Assembly: GCA_949283305.1 (NCBI GenBank)
Contig: CASDRU010000017.1
Span: 1-32,315, forward strand
Source: an uncultured Spirochaetales bacterium
GTDB taxonomy: Bacteria; Spirochaetota; Spirochaetia; Sphaerochaetales; Sphaerochaetaceae
Reading direction: 5' to 3'
Length of the DNA: 32,315 nucleotides
The notes below the pieces were generated by a model, which saw only the letters and a program-made list of their open reading frames with translations, was not told the origin of the DNA and made no database searches. The translations under genes were made by a program, and so were the position numbers. Of the stretch, positions 7,595 through 14,306 are shown in pieces; position 1 is the stretch's first letter, and each line of letters opens with the position of its first letter.

Positions 7595-9309
7595 CAGAGT
7601 GCGTCCTTGAAATCCTTTATTATGCTTGGAAGCCTCTGCTCAAGTGCCGCCCTTCCGTCAGCTCCTTCACTGAGGAAGATATAGTACTTGATCTTAGGTT
7701 CTGTCCCGCTTGGACGGATCACAAGCTTTTCACCGGACAAGAAGCGTATTACAAGCACATCAGACTTCGGGAAGCCGCTGTTTTCCTTCATAAGGTCCGT
7801 AACACTCTCAACAGTGCGCCCAACAAGAACAGACCCCTTCTCAAGACTTCTGTAGCCCTTCATTATCGCTTCCATCTTCGCCTTTCCGCTTGAGCCTTCA
7901 TAATCATTTGAGAACACGACTTCAGTGCTGTAGCCGTAGGATGCATAGATTGCATCAAGGCGCTGATTGAGGCTGATTCCGCGTGAAGCATAATAGCACA
8001 TCATCTCAACTGCACAGATTGCAGATGAGACTGCATCCTTATCGCGCACATGGGGAACAGTCAAAAATCCATAGCTTTCCTCACAGCCGAAGAGGAAGTA
8101 CTCCTTATCGTTTTCTCCGCTGACAGTCTTTTCTATCTCTTGAGCAATGTATTTGAATCCTGTCAGCACATCGCGGCATACAGCTCCGTTCTTTTCTGCT
8201 ATCTTTCTTACCAGATCTGTTGTGACAAGACTCTTTACTACAAGAGGCTTCTTGTCCTTTATTCCCCTTTCAAGCTCTGTGACAAGAAGATAATCTGCAA
8301 GAAGGGTGGCAATCTGGTTTCCTGTAAGAAGCTGGTATTCGCTCTTATCCTCATTTTTCGGAATGGCAATTCCAAGTCTGTCAGCATCAGGGTCGGTGCC
8401 AAGGACTATGTCTGCCTTTATCTTCTTTGCAAGCTCGATGACGCTGCTCATTGCCTCAGCGGACTCAGGGTTTGGAAGCTTTACTGTCGGGAATGCTCCG
8501 TCAGGATCCTTCTGCGAGGATACAACATGTGTCTCGATTCCAAAGTCAGAGAGCATCTTTGTCACAGGTACATATCCCGTGCCGTGAAGCGGTGTGTAAG
8601 CAACCTTTATCTTCGCGCCGTTTACGTACTCAGGTCTCCTCAGACTATCTTTTACCATCTGGTAATAAGCTTCATCTACCTCAGAGGGAACTGAAGAGAG
8701 AATTCCTTTTTCTCTTGCCTCCACCTCGCTCATGCTCTTTATCTGGTCCGGCTTTACGCTGTTTGCCCTCTTTGCGATTTCTATATCATGAGGAGGAGTG
8801 ACCTGACCTCCGTCCTGCCAGTAAACCTTGTAGCCGTTATATTTGCTCGGGTTGTGGCTTGCTGTGATTACAATGCCGCTTGTTGTCTTTAAGTATCTTA
8901 GAGCAAATGAGAGCATCGGAACCGGATGAAGAGTGTCATACAGGTATGTCCTGACTCCGTTTGCAGCAAGGACAAGTGCAGATGAGAGTGCAAACTCCTT
9001 TGAATAATGCCTTGAATCATATGCAATTGTGCATGACGGGTTTTCCTGACTGTTGAGATAGTCTGCAAGACCCTGGCTCACTTTTTCCACCATGAATGTG
9101 TTGATTCTGTTGGTGCCTCCCCCGATCACACCGCGCATGCCGGCTGTCCCGAATGAAAGGGATGTATAGAATCTCTCATATAAATCATCATAATCCTCTT
9201 TCTCAAGAGACGAGACGACTTCCCTTTTGAAGTTCTCGTTCTTCTCGCTTTTTATATAAAGCTCAGCTTTCTCCCTTATTTCATTCTTGGTTTTCTCATC
9301 CAGTGCCAT
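7594..9309 (-). CDS. Phosphoglucomutase/phosphomannomutase (alpha-D-phosphohexomutase)
   Basis: It interconverts glucose (or mannose) 1-phosphate and 6-phosphate, linking glycolysis with polysaccharide precursor synthesis. All four superfamily signatures are visible: the phosphoserine loop TASHNPSKYNGYKVY near residue 147, the metal loop GTDPDADRLG near 303, the sugar-specificity loop GCEESYGF near 400, and the phosphate-binding RPSGTEPKIKYY near 531. At 571 residues it belongs to the longer PgcA/PGM2-like group. CGGAGG precedes the ATG by seven bases. It is the second gene of the operon, 19 bases after a HAD phosphatase. Confidence 0.95.
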   Translation of the reverse strand: MALDEKTKNEIREKAELYIKSEKNENFKREVVSSLEKEDYDDLYERFYTSLSFGTAGMRGVIGGGTNRINTFMVEKVSQGLADYLNSQENPSCTIAYDSRHYSKEFALSSALVLAANGVRTYLYDTLHPVPMLSFALRYLKTTSGIVITASHNPSKYNGYKVYWQDGGQVTPPHDIEIAKRANSVKPDQIKSMSEVEAREKGILSSVPSEVDEAYYQMVKDSLRRPEYVNGAKIKVAYTPLHGTGYVPVTKMLSDFGIETHVVSSQKDPDGAFPTVKLPNPESAEAMSSVIELAKKIKADIVLGTDPDADRLGIAIPKNEDKSEYQLLTGNQIATLLADYLLVTELERGIKDKKPLVVKSLVTTDLVRKIAEKNGAVCRDVLTGFKYIAQEIEKTVSGENDKEYFLFGCEESYGFLTVPHVRDKDAVSSAICAVEMMCYYASRGISLNQRLDAIYASYGYSTEVVFSNDYEGSSGKAKMEAIMKGYRSLEKGSVLVGRTVESVTDLMKENSGFPKSDVLVIRFLSGEKLVIRPSGTEPKIKYYIFLSEGADGRAALEQRLPSIIKDFKDAL

Positions 9310-9328
9310 TTTTTTCCTCCGTTTTTCA

Positions 9329-10009
9329 TTATAGCATCACTTTAGCAACTTTCTCTATTTCTTTTTCCAGCTCAGCAACATTCTTTATTGTTTTTTCAAC
9401 ACCGGTTTTTCTGAGTTCTGCTTCGCTTTTATACCCGTATGATACGATAAGCGGGTAAGCTCCGGCGTTGAGGGCAGTCATATAGTCAACATCGCTGTCT
9501 CCGACTATTATTGTCCTCTCAGCCTTGCTCTGAATGGAAGACAGGACTTCAAGCGTAAGGGCCCTGTCCGGCTTGAGAGCACTTGATGGCCTCTTTCCTC
9601 TGACAAAGGAAAACCGGACACTGGGGAAAAATGTCATTACAAGCGCCTTTGCAATAGAGTCATCCTTGTTTGTGAGAACACATACCTTGATGCCGCGTGA
9701 GACAAGCTTCATTAGCAGGCTCTCCATCCCCTTATAAGGTTCTGTCAAATTCGCGGCATTCTTTGAGTAATATGAAATCAGGATTGAAAGGGCCCTGTCC
9801 GTCTCTTTCTCAGCAAGACCCTCTCCTCCTTTGTCGATAAGGGCACTCTTTATTGCATTTTTCAGCCCGGATCCCACATAATGCCTTACATCATCTTCAG
9901 AGGCATTTTTCAGACCATAGCAGCAGAGTGTGTAGTTTATCGCATTTCTTATATCGGCAAGGGTATTCAATATTGTCCCGTCAAGGTCAAAAACTATCGT
10001 GTCAAACAT
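9329..10009 (-). CDS. HAD-family hydrolase, phosphoglycolate phosphatase-like
   Basis: This is a HAD phosphatase of subfamily IA with motif I FDLDGTILNT (nucleophile Asp near residue 8), motif II VLTNKDD, and a motif III/IV region VGDSDVDYMTALNAG. The alpha-helical cap between residues 15 and 85 resembles Gph. The substrate cannot be told from sequence: phosphoglycolate, pyrophosphate or a sugar phosphate are all possible. It heads the five-gene operon with phosphohexomutase. No Shine-Dalgarno is present; a TATTAT at 10024-10019 lies nine bases before the ATG, hinting at a very short leader. Confidence 0.88.
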   Translation of the reverse strand: MFDTIVFDLDGTILNTLADIRNAINYTLCCYGLKNASEDDVRHYVGSGLKNAIKSALIDKGGEGLAEKETDRALSILISYYSKNAANLTEPYKGMESLLMKLVSRGIKVCVLTNKDDSIAKALVMTFFPSVRFSFVRGKRPSSALKPDRALTLEVLSSIQSKAERTIIVGDSDVDYMTALNAGAYPLIVSYGYKSEAELRKTGVEKTIKNVAELEKEIEKVAKVML

Positions 10010-10085
10010 GAATAAAGGATAATAGCTGCATCTATTTTTCTCAACACTCTACACAAAGATAATGCATGTAATTATCATGAAAGAC

Positions 10086-11336
10086 ATGTATACGATCAAG
10101 CTGAAAGAAGGAAAGGAAAAGCAGGCCCTTTTCCATCATCCATGGGTATTCTCCGGTGCTGTAAAAAGCATAGATCCACCTTATACAGAAGCAGGACTTG
10201 CCTCTGTATGCTCAAGTAGCGGTGCCTTTGTTGCTTATGGCTACTATGATGAGAAAAGCCATATCATCCTCCATCTTCTTTCCTGGCAGAAGGACATCAT
10301 CCCGGATGATGAGTTTGTATACAGGAAAGCTGTTGAGGCTGTTGAAAGAAGAAAAGCATTCTTTTCTGACAGCAGTTCTACAAATGCTTTCCGCCTGATT
10401 CATGGAGAGGCTGACTTCCTTCCCGGCGTTGCCGCAGACTGGTATAACGGATACATAAAGATCATCTACTCTTCCCGCTTTGCTTATTCCAAGCTTCCCG
10501 TTATAGCCAGAGCACTTGCGCAGGCTCTGAAAGCAAAACTCATTGCGGCAAATGCGGACAGAGAATACGCAGCAAGTGAAGCACTTGATATGAAAACCAG
10601 GTATTTCATAGATGGTTCAGAGGCAAAAATAAAGGAAGATGAGCTTGAGGATGTAAGGATAAACGAGAACGGAATCATCTATTCGGTTTCTCTCCGTCAG
10701 GGACAGAAAAGCGGTTTTTACTGTGACCAGAGAGATAACCGCATGATAGCAGAACTCTATGCAAAAAACCGCCGTGTCCTTGATGTCTGCTCCTACACAG
10801 GATCATTTACCCTCCATGCCCTGAGAGCAGGAGCAGCGAGCGTGAAGGCAATTGATTCATCAGAGTCCGTCCTGCGTCATCTTCTTTACCAGGTGAACAT
10901 AAATGAGGATGAGAAGACCATAGCAGAGGGCTCAAGGAAAAAAGTTGAAATCCTTTCTGCTGACTGCTTTGAAGCGCTGAGAAAGGAAAAGGATGATTAT
11001 TATGACCTTATAATCCTTGATCCGCCGAAGCTTGCCAAGACAAAGGGGGCGCTTGAGAAGGCTGAGCGTGCATACAAGGATATAAACCGTGTTGCGATGA
11101 ACAAGATAAGGAACAATGGGATACTGATTTCCTTCAGTTGCTCTGCCTCACTTACAAGAGAAGAGCTGAGAAAAGTCCTGTCTTGGGCAAGCAAGGATGC
11201 ACATGTAGAAATCCAGATACTCCGGAATCTGTTTCAGGCAGAAGATCACCCGGTGCGTCTGTCATTCCCTGAAAGCGAATATCTCAAAGGCTTTGTAATG
11301 AAGGTGATCAAAGCTCAGTCTTCCTTGTCAAGCTGA
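10086..11336 (+). CDS. Class I SAM-dependent rRNA methyltransferase, RlmI-like (PUA plus methyltransferase)
   Basis: Homologues such as RlmI methylate a cytosine (C5) in 23S rRNA. The N-terminal PUA domain has the typical opening IKLKEGKEKQALFHHPWVFSGAV. The Rossmann methyltransferase domain shows SAM motif I VLDVCSYTGSFTLHALRAGA and motif IV IILDPPKLA. A later SFSCSASLTREEL segment contains the region of the catalytic cysteine. The frame is open to an ATG at 10062, with other ATGs at 10077 and 10086. I chose 10086 because homologues start only two or three residues before the IKLKEG strand and because a GATAAT overlaps the first ATG; this is uncertain. It converges on corA, and the two coding regions share 22 bp. 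Confidence 0.9.
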   Translation: MYTIKLKEGKEKQALFHHPWVFSGAVKSIDPPYTEAGLASVCSSSGAFVAYGYYDEKSHIILHLLSWQKDIIPDDEFVYRKAVEAVERRKAFFSDSSSTNAFRLIHGEADFLPGVAADWYNGYIKIIYSSRFAYSKLPVIARALAQALKAKLIAANADREYAASEALDMKTRYFIDGSEAKIKEDELEDVRINENGIIYSVSLRQGQKSGFYCDQRDNRMIAELYAKNRRVLDVCSYTGSFTLHALRAGAASVKAIDSSESVLRHLLYQVNINEDEKTIAEGSRKKVEILSADCFEALRKEKDDYYDLIILDPPKLAKTKGALEKAERAYKDINRVAMNKIRNNGILISFSCSASLTREELRKVLSWASKDAHVEIQILRNLFQAEDHPVRLSFPESEYLKGFVMKVIKAQSSLSS

Positions 11337-12328
11337 GCCTTCTTGCGCATGAGATACTTTCTCTCACTTGCGCTCTTCTTTTTGTTTTTCCTGCTGTTTG
11401 CCTTTATTATCTGCTTGTTTCTCCTGTCAGATATCACCCAGGCGCCAATTAGGGCAACAGCAAGGCAGATGAAGATCAGGAAAATCCAGGCAAAGGGACT
11501 GTCCATTCCGGGAATCGGAACATTCATGCCGAAAAAACCTGTGATGAATGTAGGGAACATCAGGGCAATTGATATCACAGTCAGCCTCTTGATTATGAGG
11601 TTGTTGTTGTTCCCGATGACGGAGGCAAATGCATCCATCGTTCCTGTCAGGATATCTGAATATATGTTTGCCATCTGGATAGCCTGCTTGTTATCTGTAA
11701 TCGCATCCTCAAGGAACTCCTCCTCCTCTTCATTGTTCAGGCGGAAAAACGGAGTCTTTCCAAGCTTTTCAAGAAGCATCTCGTTCCCAGTAAGGCTTGT
11801 AGTGAAATATACAAGGGACTTCTGAATCTGCAACAGCTGTATAAGCTCATAGTTCATGACAGATTTATGCAGCTGTTCCTCAACAAGGTCCTTCTGCCTG
11901 TTGATATACTTCAGCAGCCTGATGAATACAAGTGCAGTGCGTCCGAGAATTGAGATTACAAGTCCTTCCTTGTAATCAACAGGACAGCTCCTGATCTTCC
12001 TCTTTGCTATGTCATCAATTATGACATTGTCTTCCTTGCATATTGTTATGATCTTGTCCGGAAAGAGTATGATGCCGAGAGGAATGCATGTCTTAATCAG
12101 AGGATCCTCCTCATCATCGTTGTCAGATGGTATTCTGCAGATGATGACTGTATACTCATCCTCTTTCTCGATTCTTGCCTGCTCGTCCTGGTCCATGATA
12201 TCTGCAAGCACTTCGCTTGAGATCGAATACTCATCGCTGAGTGTCTTCACATCATCTCGTGTGATGTCACGGGCATCAATCCATGTATAATTCTGTCGTG
12301 GTGATAAATCTGTTCTCTTTACTATCAT
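11315..12328 (-). CDS. corA: CorA-family magnesium/divalent cation transporter
   Basis: CorA is a homopentameric inner-membrane channel for Mg2+ (also Co2+ and Ni2+). The protein has a large cytoplasmic N-terminal domain of about 245 residues. Two C-terminal TM helices surround the selectivity signature GFFGMNV (GMN near residue 264). A basic tail rich in Lys and Arg follows. At 337 residues it is of normal length. ATG 12328 has an AGGGG Shine-Dalgarno at 12339-12335. A small ORF with its own strong Shine-Dalgarno lies just upstream (12430-12365), suggesting leader-peptide control. Confidence 0.94.
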   Translation of the reverse strand: MIVKRTDLSPRQNYTWIDARDITRDDVKTLSDEYSISSEVLADIMDQDEQARIEKEDEYTVIICRIPSDNDDEEDPLIKTCIPLGIILFPDKIITICKEDNVIIDDIAKRKIRSCPVDYKEGLVISILGRTALVFIRLLKYINRQKDLVEEQLHKSVMNYELIQLLQIQKSLVYFTTSLTGNEMLLEKLGKTPFFRLNNEEEEEFLEDAITDNKQAIQMANIYSDILTGTMDAFASVIGNNNNLIIKRLTVISIALMFPTFITGFFGMNVPIPGMDSPFAWIFLIFICLAVALIGAWVISDRRNKQIIKANSRKNKKKSASERKYLMRKKAQLDKED

Positions 12329-12334
12329 TTCTGG

Positions 12335-12380
12335 CCCCTGTGCCCAGAGACCGCATGAATGAAATCAGAGGGCTCTGGAC
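12335..12380 (-). promoter_or_regulatory. Possible alternating RNA structures between the leader ORF and the corA Shine-Dalgarno
   Basis: The 3' end of the leader ORF (GTCCAGAG, 12380-12373) can pair with CTCTGGGC (12349-12342), giving eight pairs including one U-G. The next leader bases (GCCCTCTG, 12373-12366) can instead pair with CAGGGGC (12340-12334), with one bulge, and this would bury the corA Shine-Dalgarno. A ribosome finishing the leader would block both pairings. The pairings were found by eye and no folding energy was computed. Confidence 0.4.
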
Positions 12381-12430
12381 GATTTTGAGATAATCTTGTT
12401 TTCAGGTAAAGGATAACTGCCGTCGTCCAT
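12365..12430 (-). CDS. Putative 21-residue leader peptide upstream of corA
   Basis: The ORF has ATG at 12430 and TGA at 12367-12365. A strong Shine-Dalgarno (AGAGGAG, ending six bases before the ATG) supports translation. The peptide begins MDDGSYPLPENK and ends SSRAL. An acidic start and a Pro-Leu-Pro at residues 7-9 recall the MgtL leader peptides of enterobacterial mgtA, which, as I remember, also have Pro-Leu-Pro at residues 7-9 after an acidic, Pro-rich start. The stop codon lies 36 bases before the corA ATG. A leader-peptide role is inferred from position and composition; an independent small protein is the alternative. Confidence 0.6.
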   Translation of the reverse strand: MDDGSYPLPENKIISKSSRAL

Positions 12431-12532
12431 ATAACTCTCCTCTAAAATTTTTCCATAGACATACTACCACCAATAAAGGAAAATGAAAACCTTATTTTGC
12501 ATACTGTTCATTTATTTACTGTACAACAAAAT

Positions 12533-12562
12533 ATTGAAAATTATCCTGCAAAATAAAATAAT
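12533..12562 (+). promoter_or_regulatory. Candidate promoter of the outer-membrane protein gene
   Basis: TTGAAA (12533-12538) and AATAAT (12557-12562), 18 bp apart, each match consensus at five of six positions. The predicted leader is about 68 bases. A TATAAT at 12618-12623 is too close to the ATG and overlaps the Shine-Dalgarno region, so it was not chosen. The surrounding stretch is very AT-rich, which raises the chance of a false match. Confidence 0.5.
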
Positions 12563-12636
12563 TTTTCATCTTTTTATTTCATTTTTTCTGTCACTTTTTG
12601 CATTCTGATGCTATTACTATAATAAAGGAGCAAGAT

Positions 12637-13158
12637 ATGAAAAAACTAATAACATTACTTATGATTCTCCTTGCAGCAACTTCTCTTTTCGCAGCAAGGA
12701 ACATCGATGTAGATCTCTCACTTATGGGAGAACTCAACAGTCTAAGCCTTACTGTGCAAGATGACAAGAATTCTGATGCCAAGCTTAATTTCAACATCAA
12801 TCTCGATGTAAGAGGAAACATCTACTTTGACGGCGAGAACGGTATGTTCGTTGAGCTTGGATACAACATGGAAGAAAGTGATGCTGTCACGATTGCAGCA
12901 GGATATGCATACAAGCTTCCAGTTGAATCTTTGGATCTTGCACTCCAGGTAGGTCCTCATTTCATCGTCATTGGGAAAAACTGTGTCTTCGGCTTTGACC
13001 TTGATGCAGACTTCATCTATTCAATGACAAAGACGGTCTTCCTTACATTCGGTGCAGGAATTGACCTTAATTTCCTCACATTCGGTCAGCAGAAAGCAAG
13101 GACATATTTTGACATGACACTTGCAGCACCGCGCTTCGGACTCGGATTCTCATTCTGA
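12637..13158 (+). CDS. Small outer-membrane beta-barrel-like protein
   Basis: This 173-residue protein is unrecognised by name. The start at 12637 is fixed by AAGGAG at 12625-12630 and by the signal peptide that begins there: MKKLITLLMILLAATSLFAA, cleaved after an Ala-rich box. The mature part consists of alternating short polar/hydrophobic strands with turns (for example FVELGYNMEESDAVTIAAGYAY) and ends in Phe-Ser-Phe. A C-terminal aromatic residue is typical of outer-membrane barrels. Its size suggests an eight-stranded barrel. It is monocistronic, with a likely promoter upstream and a terminator directly after it. The function is unknown. Confidence 0.8.
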   Translation: MKKLITLLMILLAATSLFAARNIDVDLSLMGELNSLSLTVQDDKNSDAKLNFNINLDVRGNIYFDGENGMFVELGYNMEESDAVTIAAGYAYKLPVESLDLALQVGPHFIVIGKNCVFGFDLDADFIYSMTKTVFLTFGAGIDLNFLTFGQQKARTYFDMTLAAPRFGLGFSF

Positions 13159-13178
13159 TAAGAGCTAAAGACACGATT

Positions 13179-13208
13179 ATGGCCCCGCTTTCTTGCGAGG
13201 CCATTTTT
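13179..13208 (+). terminator. Rho-independent terminator of the outer-membrane protein gene
   Basis: ATGGCC-C-CGC (13179-13188) pairs with GCG-A-GGCCAT (13195-13204) with one internal C/A mismatch and a TTTCTT loop, followed by a T run (13204-13208). It lies 20 bases after the stop codon. Confidence 0.88.
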
Positions 13209-13215
13209 CATAAGT

Positions 13216-13240
13216 AAAAAAGTCCAGGCGTAAGCTGGAC
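13216..13240 (-). terminator. Rho-independent terminator at the end of the pyr operon
   Basis: On the minus strand GTCCAG (13240-13235) and CTGGAC (13227-13222) form a 6-bp stem with a 7-base loop, followed by six T (13221-13216). It lies 25 bases past the pyrC stop and faces the plus-strand terminator of the neighbouring gene. Confidence 0.88.
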
Positions 13241-13265
13241 ATGAAATGTAATCAGAAAATGGTAT

Positions 13266-14306
13266 TCAGGACCAGATGAAAGGCTTTACCGGATATTCAT
13301 CCAGAACAAGGGAAAACCTTCTTTTCCTGTCCTTCGGGATGAACACCTCCTCATCCTTGAGATTGAAGAGTTTGAGAACATTGCCTCCAAAGAGATCCTT
13401 TATTCTCTCTTCATCAACACCATCCCTGACAAGATGATCCAGAAGCAGAAGAGTTCCTGCAAAGCCCGGAATTCCTCCTGCCCCTCTCTCCTTGTCTTCA
13501 AGAGTATGCGGAGCATGATCAGACTCAACAAAATCAATGAGCCCGCTTTTCAGTGCATCATAAACAGCATTCCTGTCGCTCTGAGATCTCAAGGGCGGAT
13601 TCATCTTCAGATATCTGTTTCTCTCCTTTGCATCAGAAAGAGTCAAAAGAGCATGATGCGCAGTTGCACCGCAGGAGATCCTGATGATTTTCCTTTCTTT
13701 TGCCTTTCTTATCTCATCAAGGGCAAGGCTTGTCGACACATGGCATATATGGAGATTTCCAGAAAATGAATATTTCTCGCAAAGTGCTATTATGTTCTTA
13801 ACACTCTCAGATTCAGATATTGCGGGCCGTGCATATGAGTGGCTTGACCAGTCAGATGGATCTTCCTTTGCGCTCTCAAAAAAGGACTCGTCCTCTGCAT
13901 GAACTGCAAGGACTCCTGAATAATTGAGAAGAGCAAGGTTCTTTATTATCTCTTCCTGCATTCTCCTGTCAGTTATTCCCATGTTTCCCGTGCTGTTTGC
14001 AAGAAACATCTTTAGTCCGATGACAAGAGGAAAGAGCTCAGAATGAAGGCTCACAAGATCAGACAGGCGCGAAATGTCATTGGTTATACCGGCATAAAGC
14101 GAGTATGATACGCGATGCTTTTTCACAGATGGAGATGCAAGAGCAAGACGGTCGAGAATCACAGAGCGCTCAGTGAGGGCCGGATCTGTGTTCGGCATGT
14201 CAAAGACTCTCGTAATCCCTGCCTTTCTTGCTGCAGAAAGCCCATGCTCTATCGTTTCCTTGCCACTCTGCTTCCAGTCCCTCAAATGCACATGCGGATC
14301 TATCAT
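13266..14306 (-). CDS. pyrC: Dihydroorotase, short form
   Basis: It cyclises N-carbamoyl-L-aspartate to dihydroorotate. The protein starts directly at the amidohydrolase metal site MIDPHVHLRDW (His5, His7). DMPNTDPALTE follows, then GLKMFLANSTGN near residue 99 (its Lys may be the carboxylated metal bridge), LHICHVSTSLALDEI with a metal His near residue 190, and VESDHAPHTLEDKERG near residue 258 with the catalytic Asp. The motifs are those of class I enzymes, but at 346 residues it lacks most of the flanking beta-sandwich that puts about 50 residues before HxH in typical class I proteins. The ATG overlaps the pyrDK stop by one base (TGATG), which fixes this short start. Confidence 0.93.
   Translation of the reverse strand: MIDPHVHLRDWKQSGKETIEHGLSAARKAGITRVFDMPNTDPALTERSVILDRLALASPSVKKHRVSYSLYAGITNDISRLSDLVSLHSELFPLVIGLKMFLANSTGNMGITDRRMQEEIIKNLALLNYSGVLAVHAEDESFFESAKEDPSDWSSHSYARPAISESESVKNIIALCEKYSFSGNLHICHVSTSLALDEIRKAKERKIIRISCGATAHHALLTLSDAKERNRYLKMNPPLRSQSDRNAVYDALKSGLIDFVESDHAPHTLEDKERGAGGIPGFAGTLLLLDHLVRDGVDEERIKDLFGGNVLKLFNLKDEEVFIPKDRKRRFSLVLDEYPVKPFIWS

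Noticed and set aside
12618-12623. TATAAT as the promoter of the outer-membrane protein gene
   Set aside because: It would place the transcription start inside the Shine-Dalgarno, and it lacks a -35 at normal spacing.
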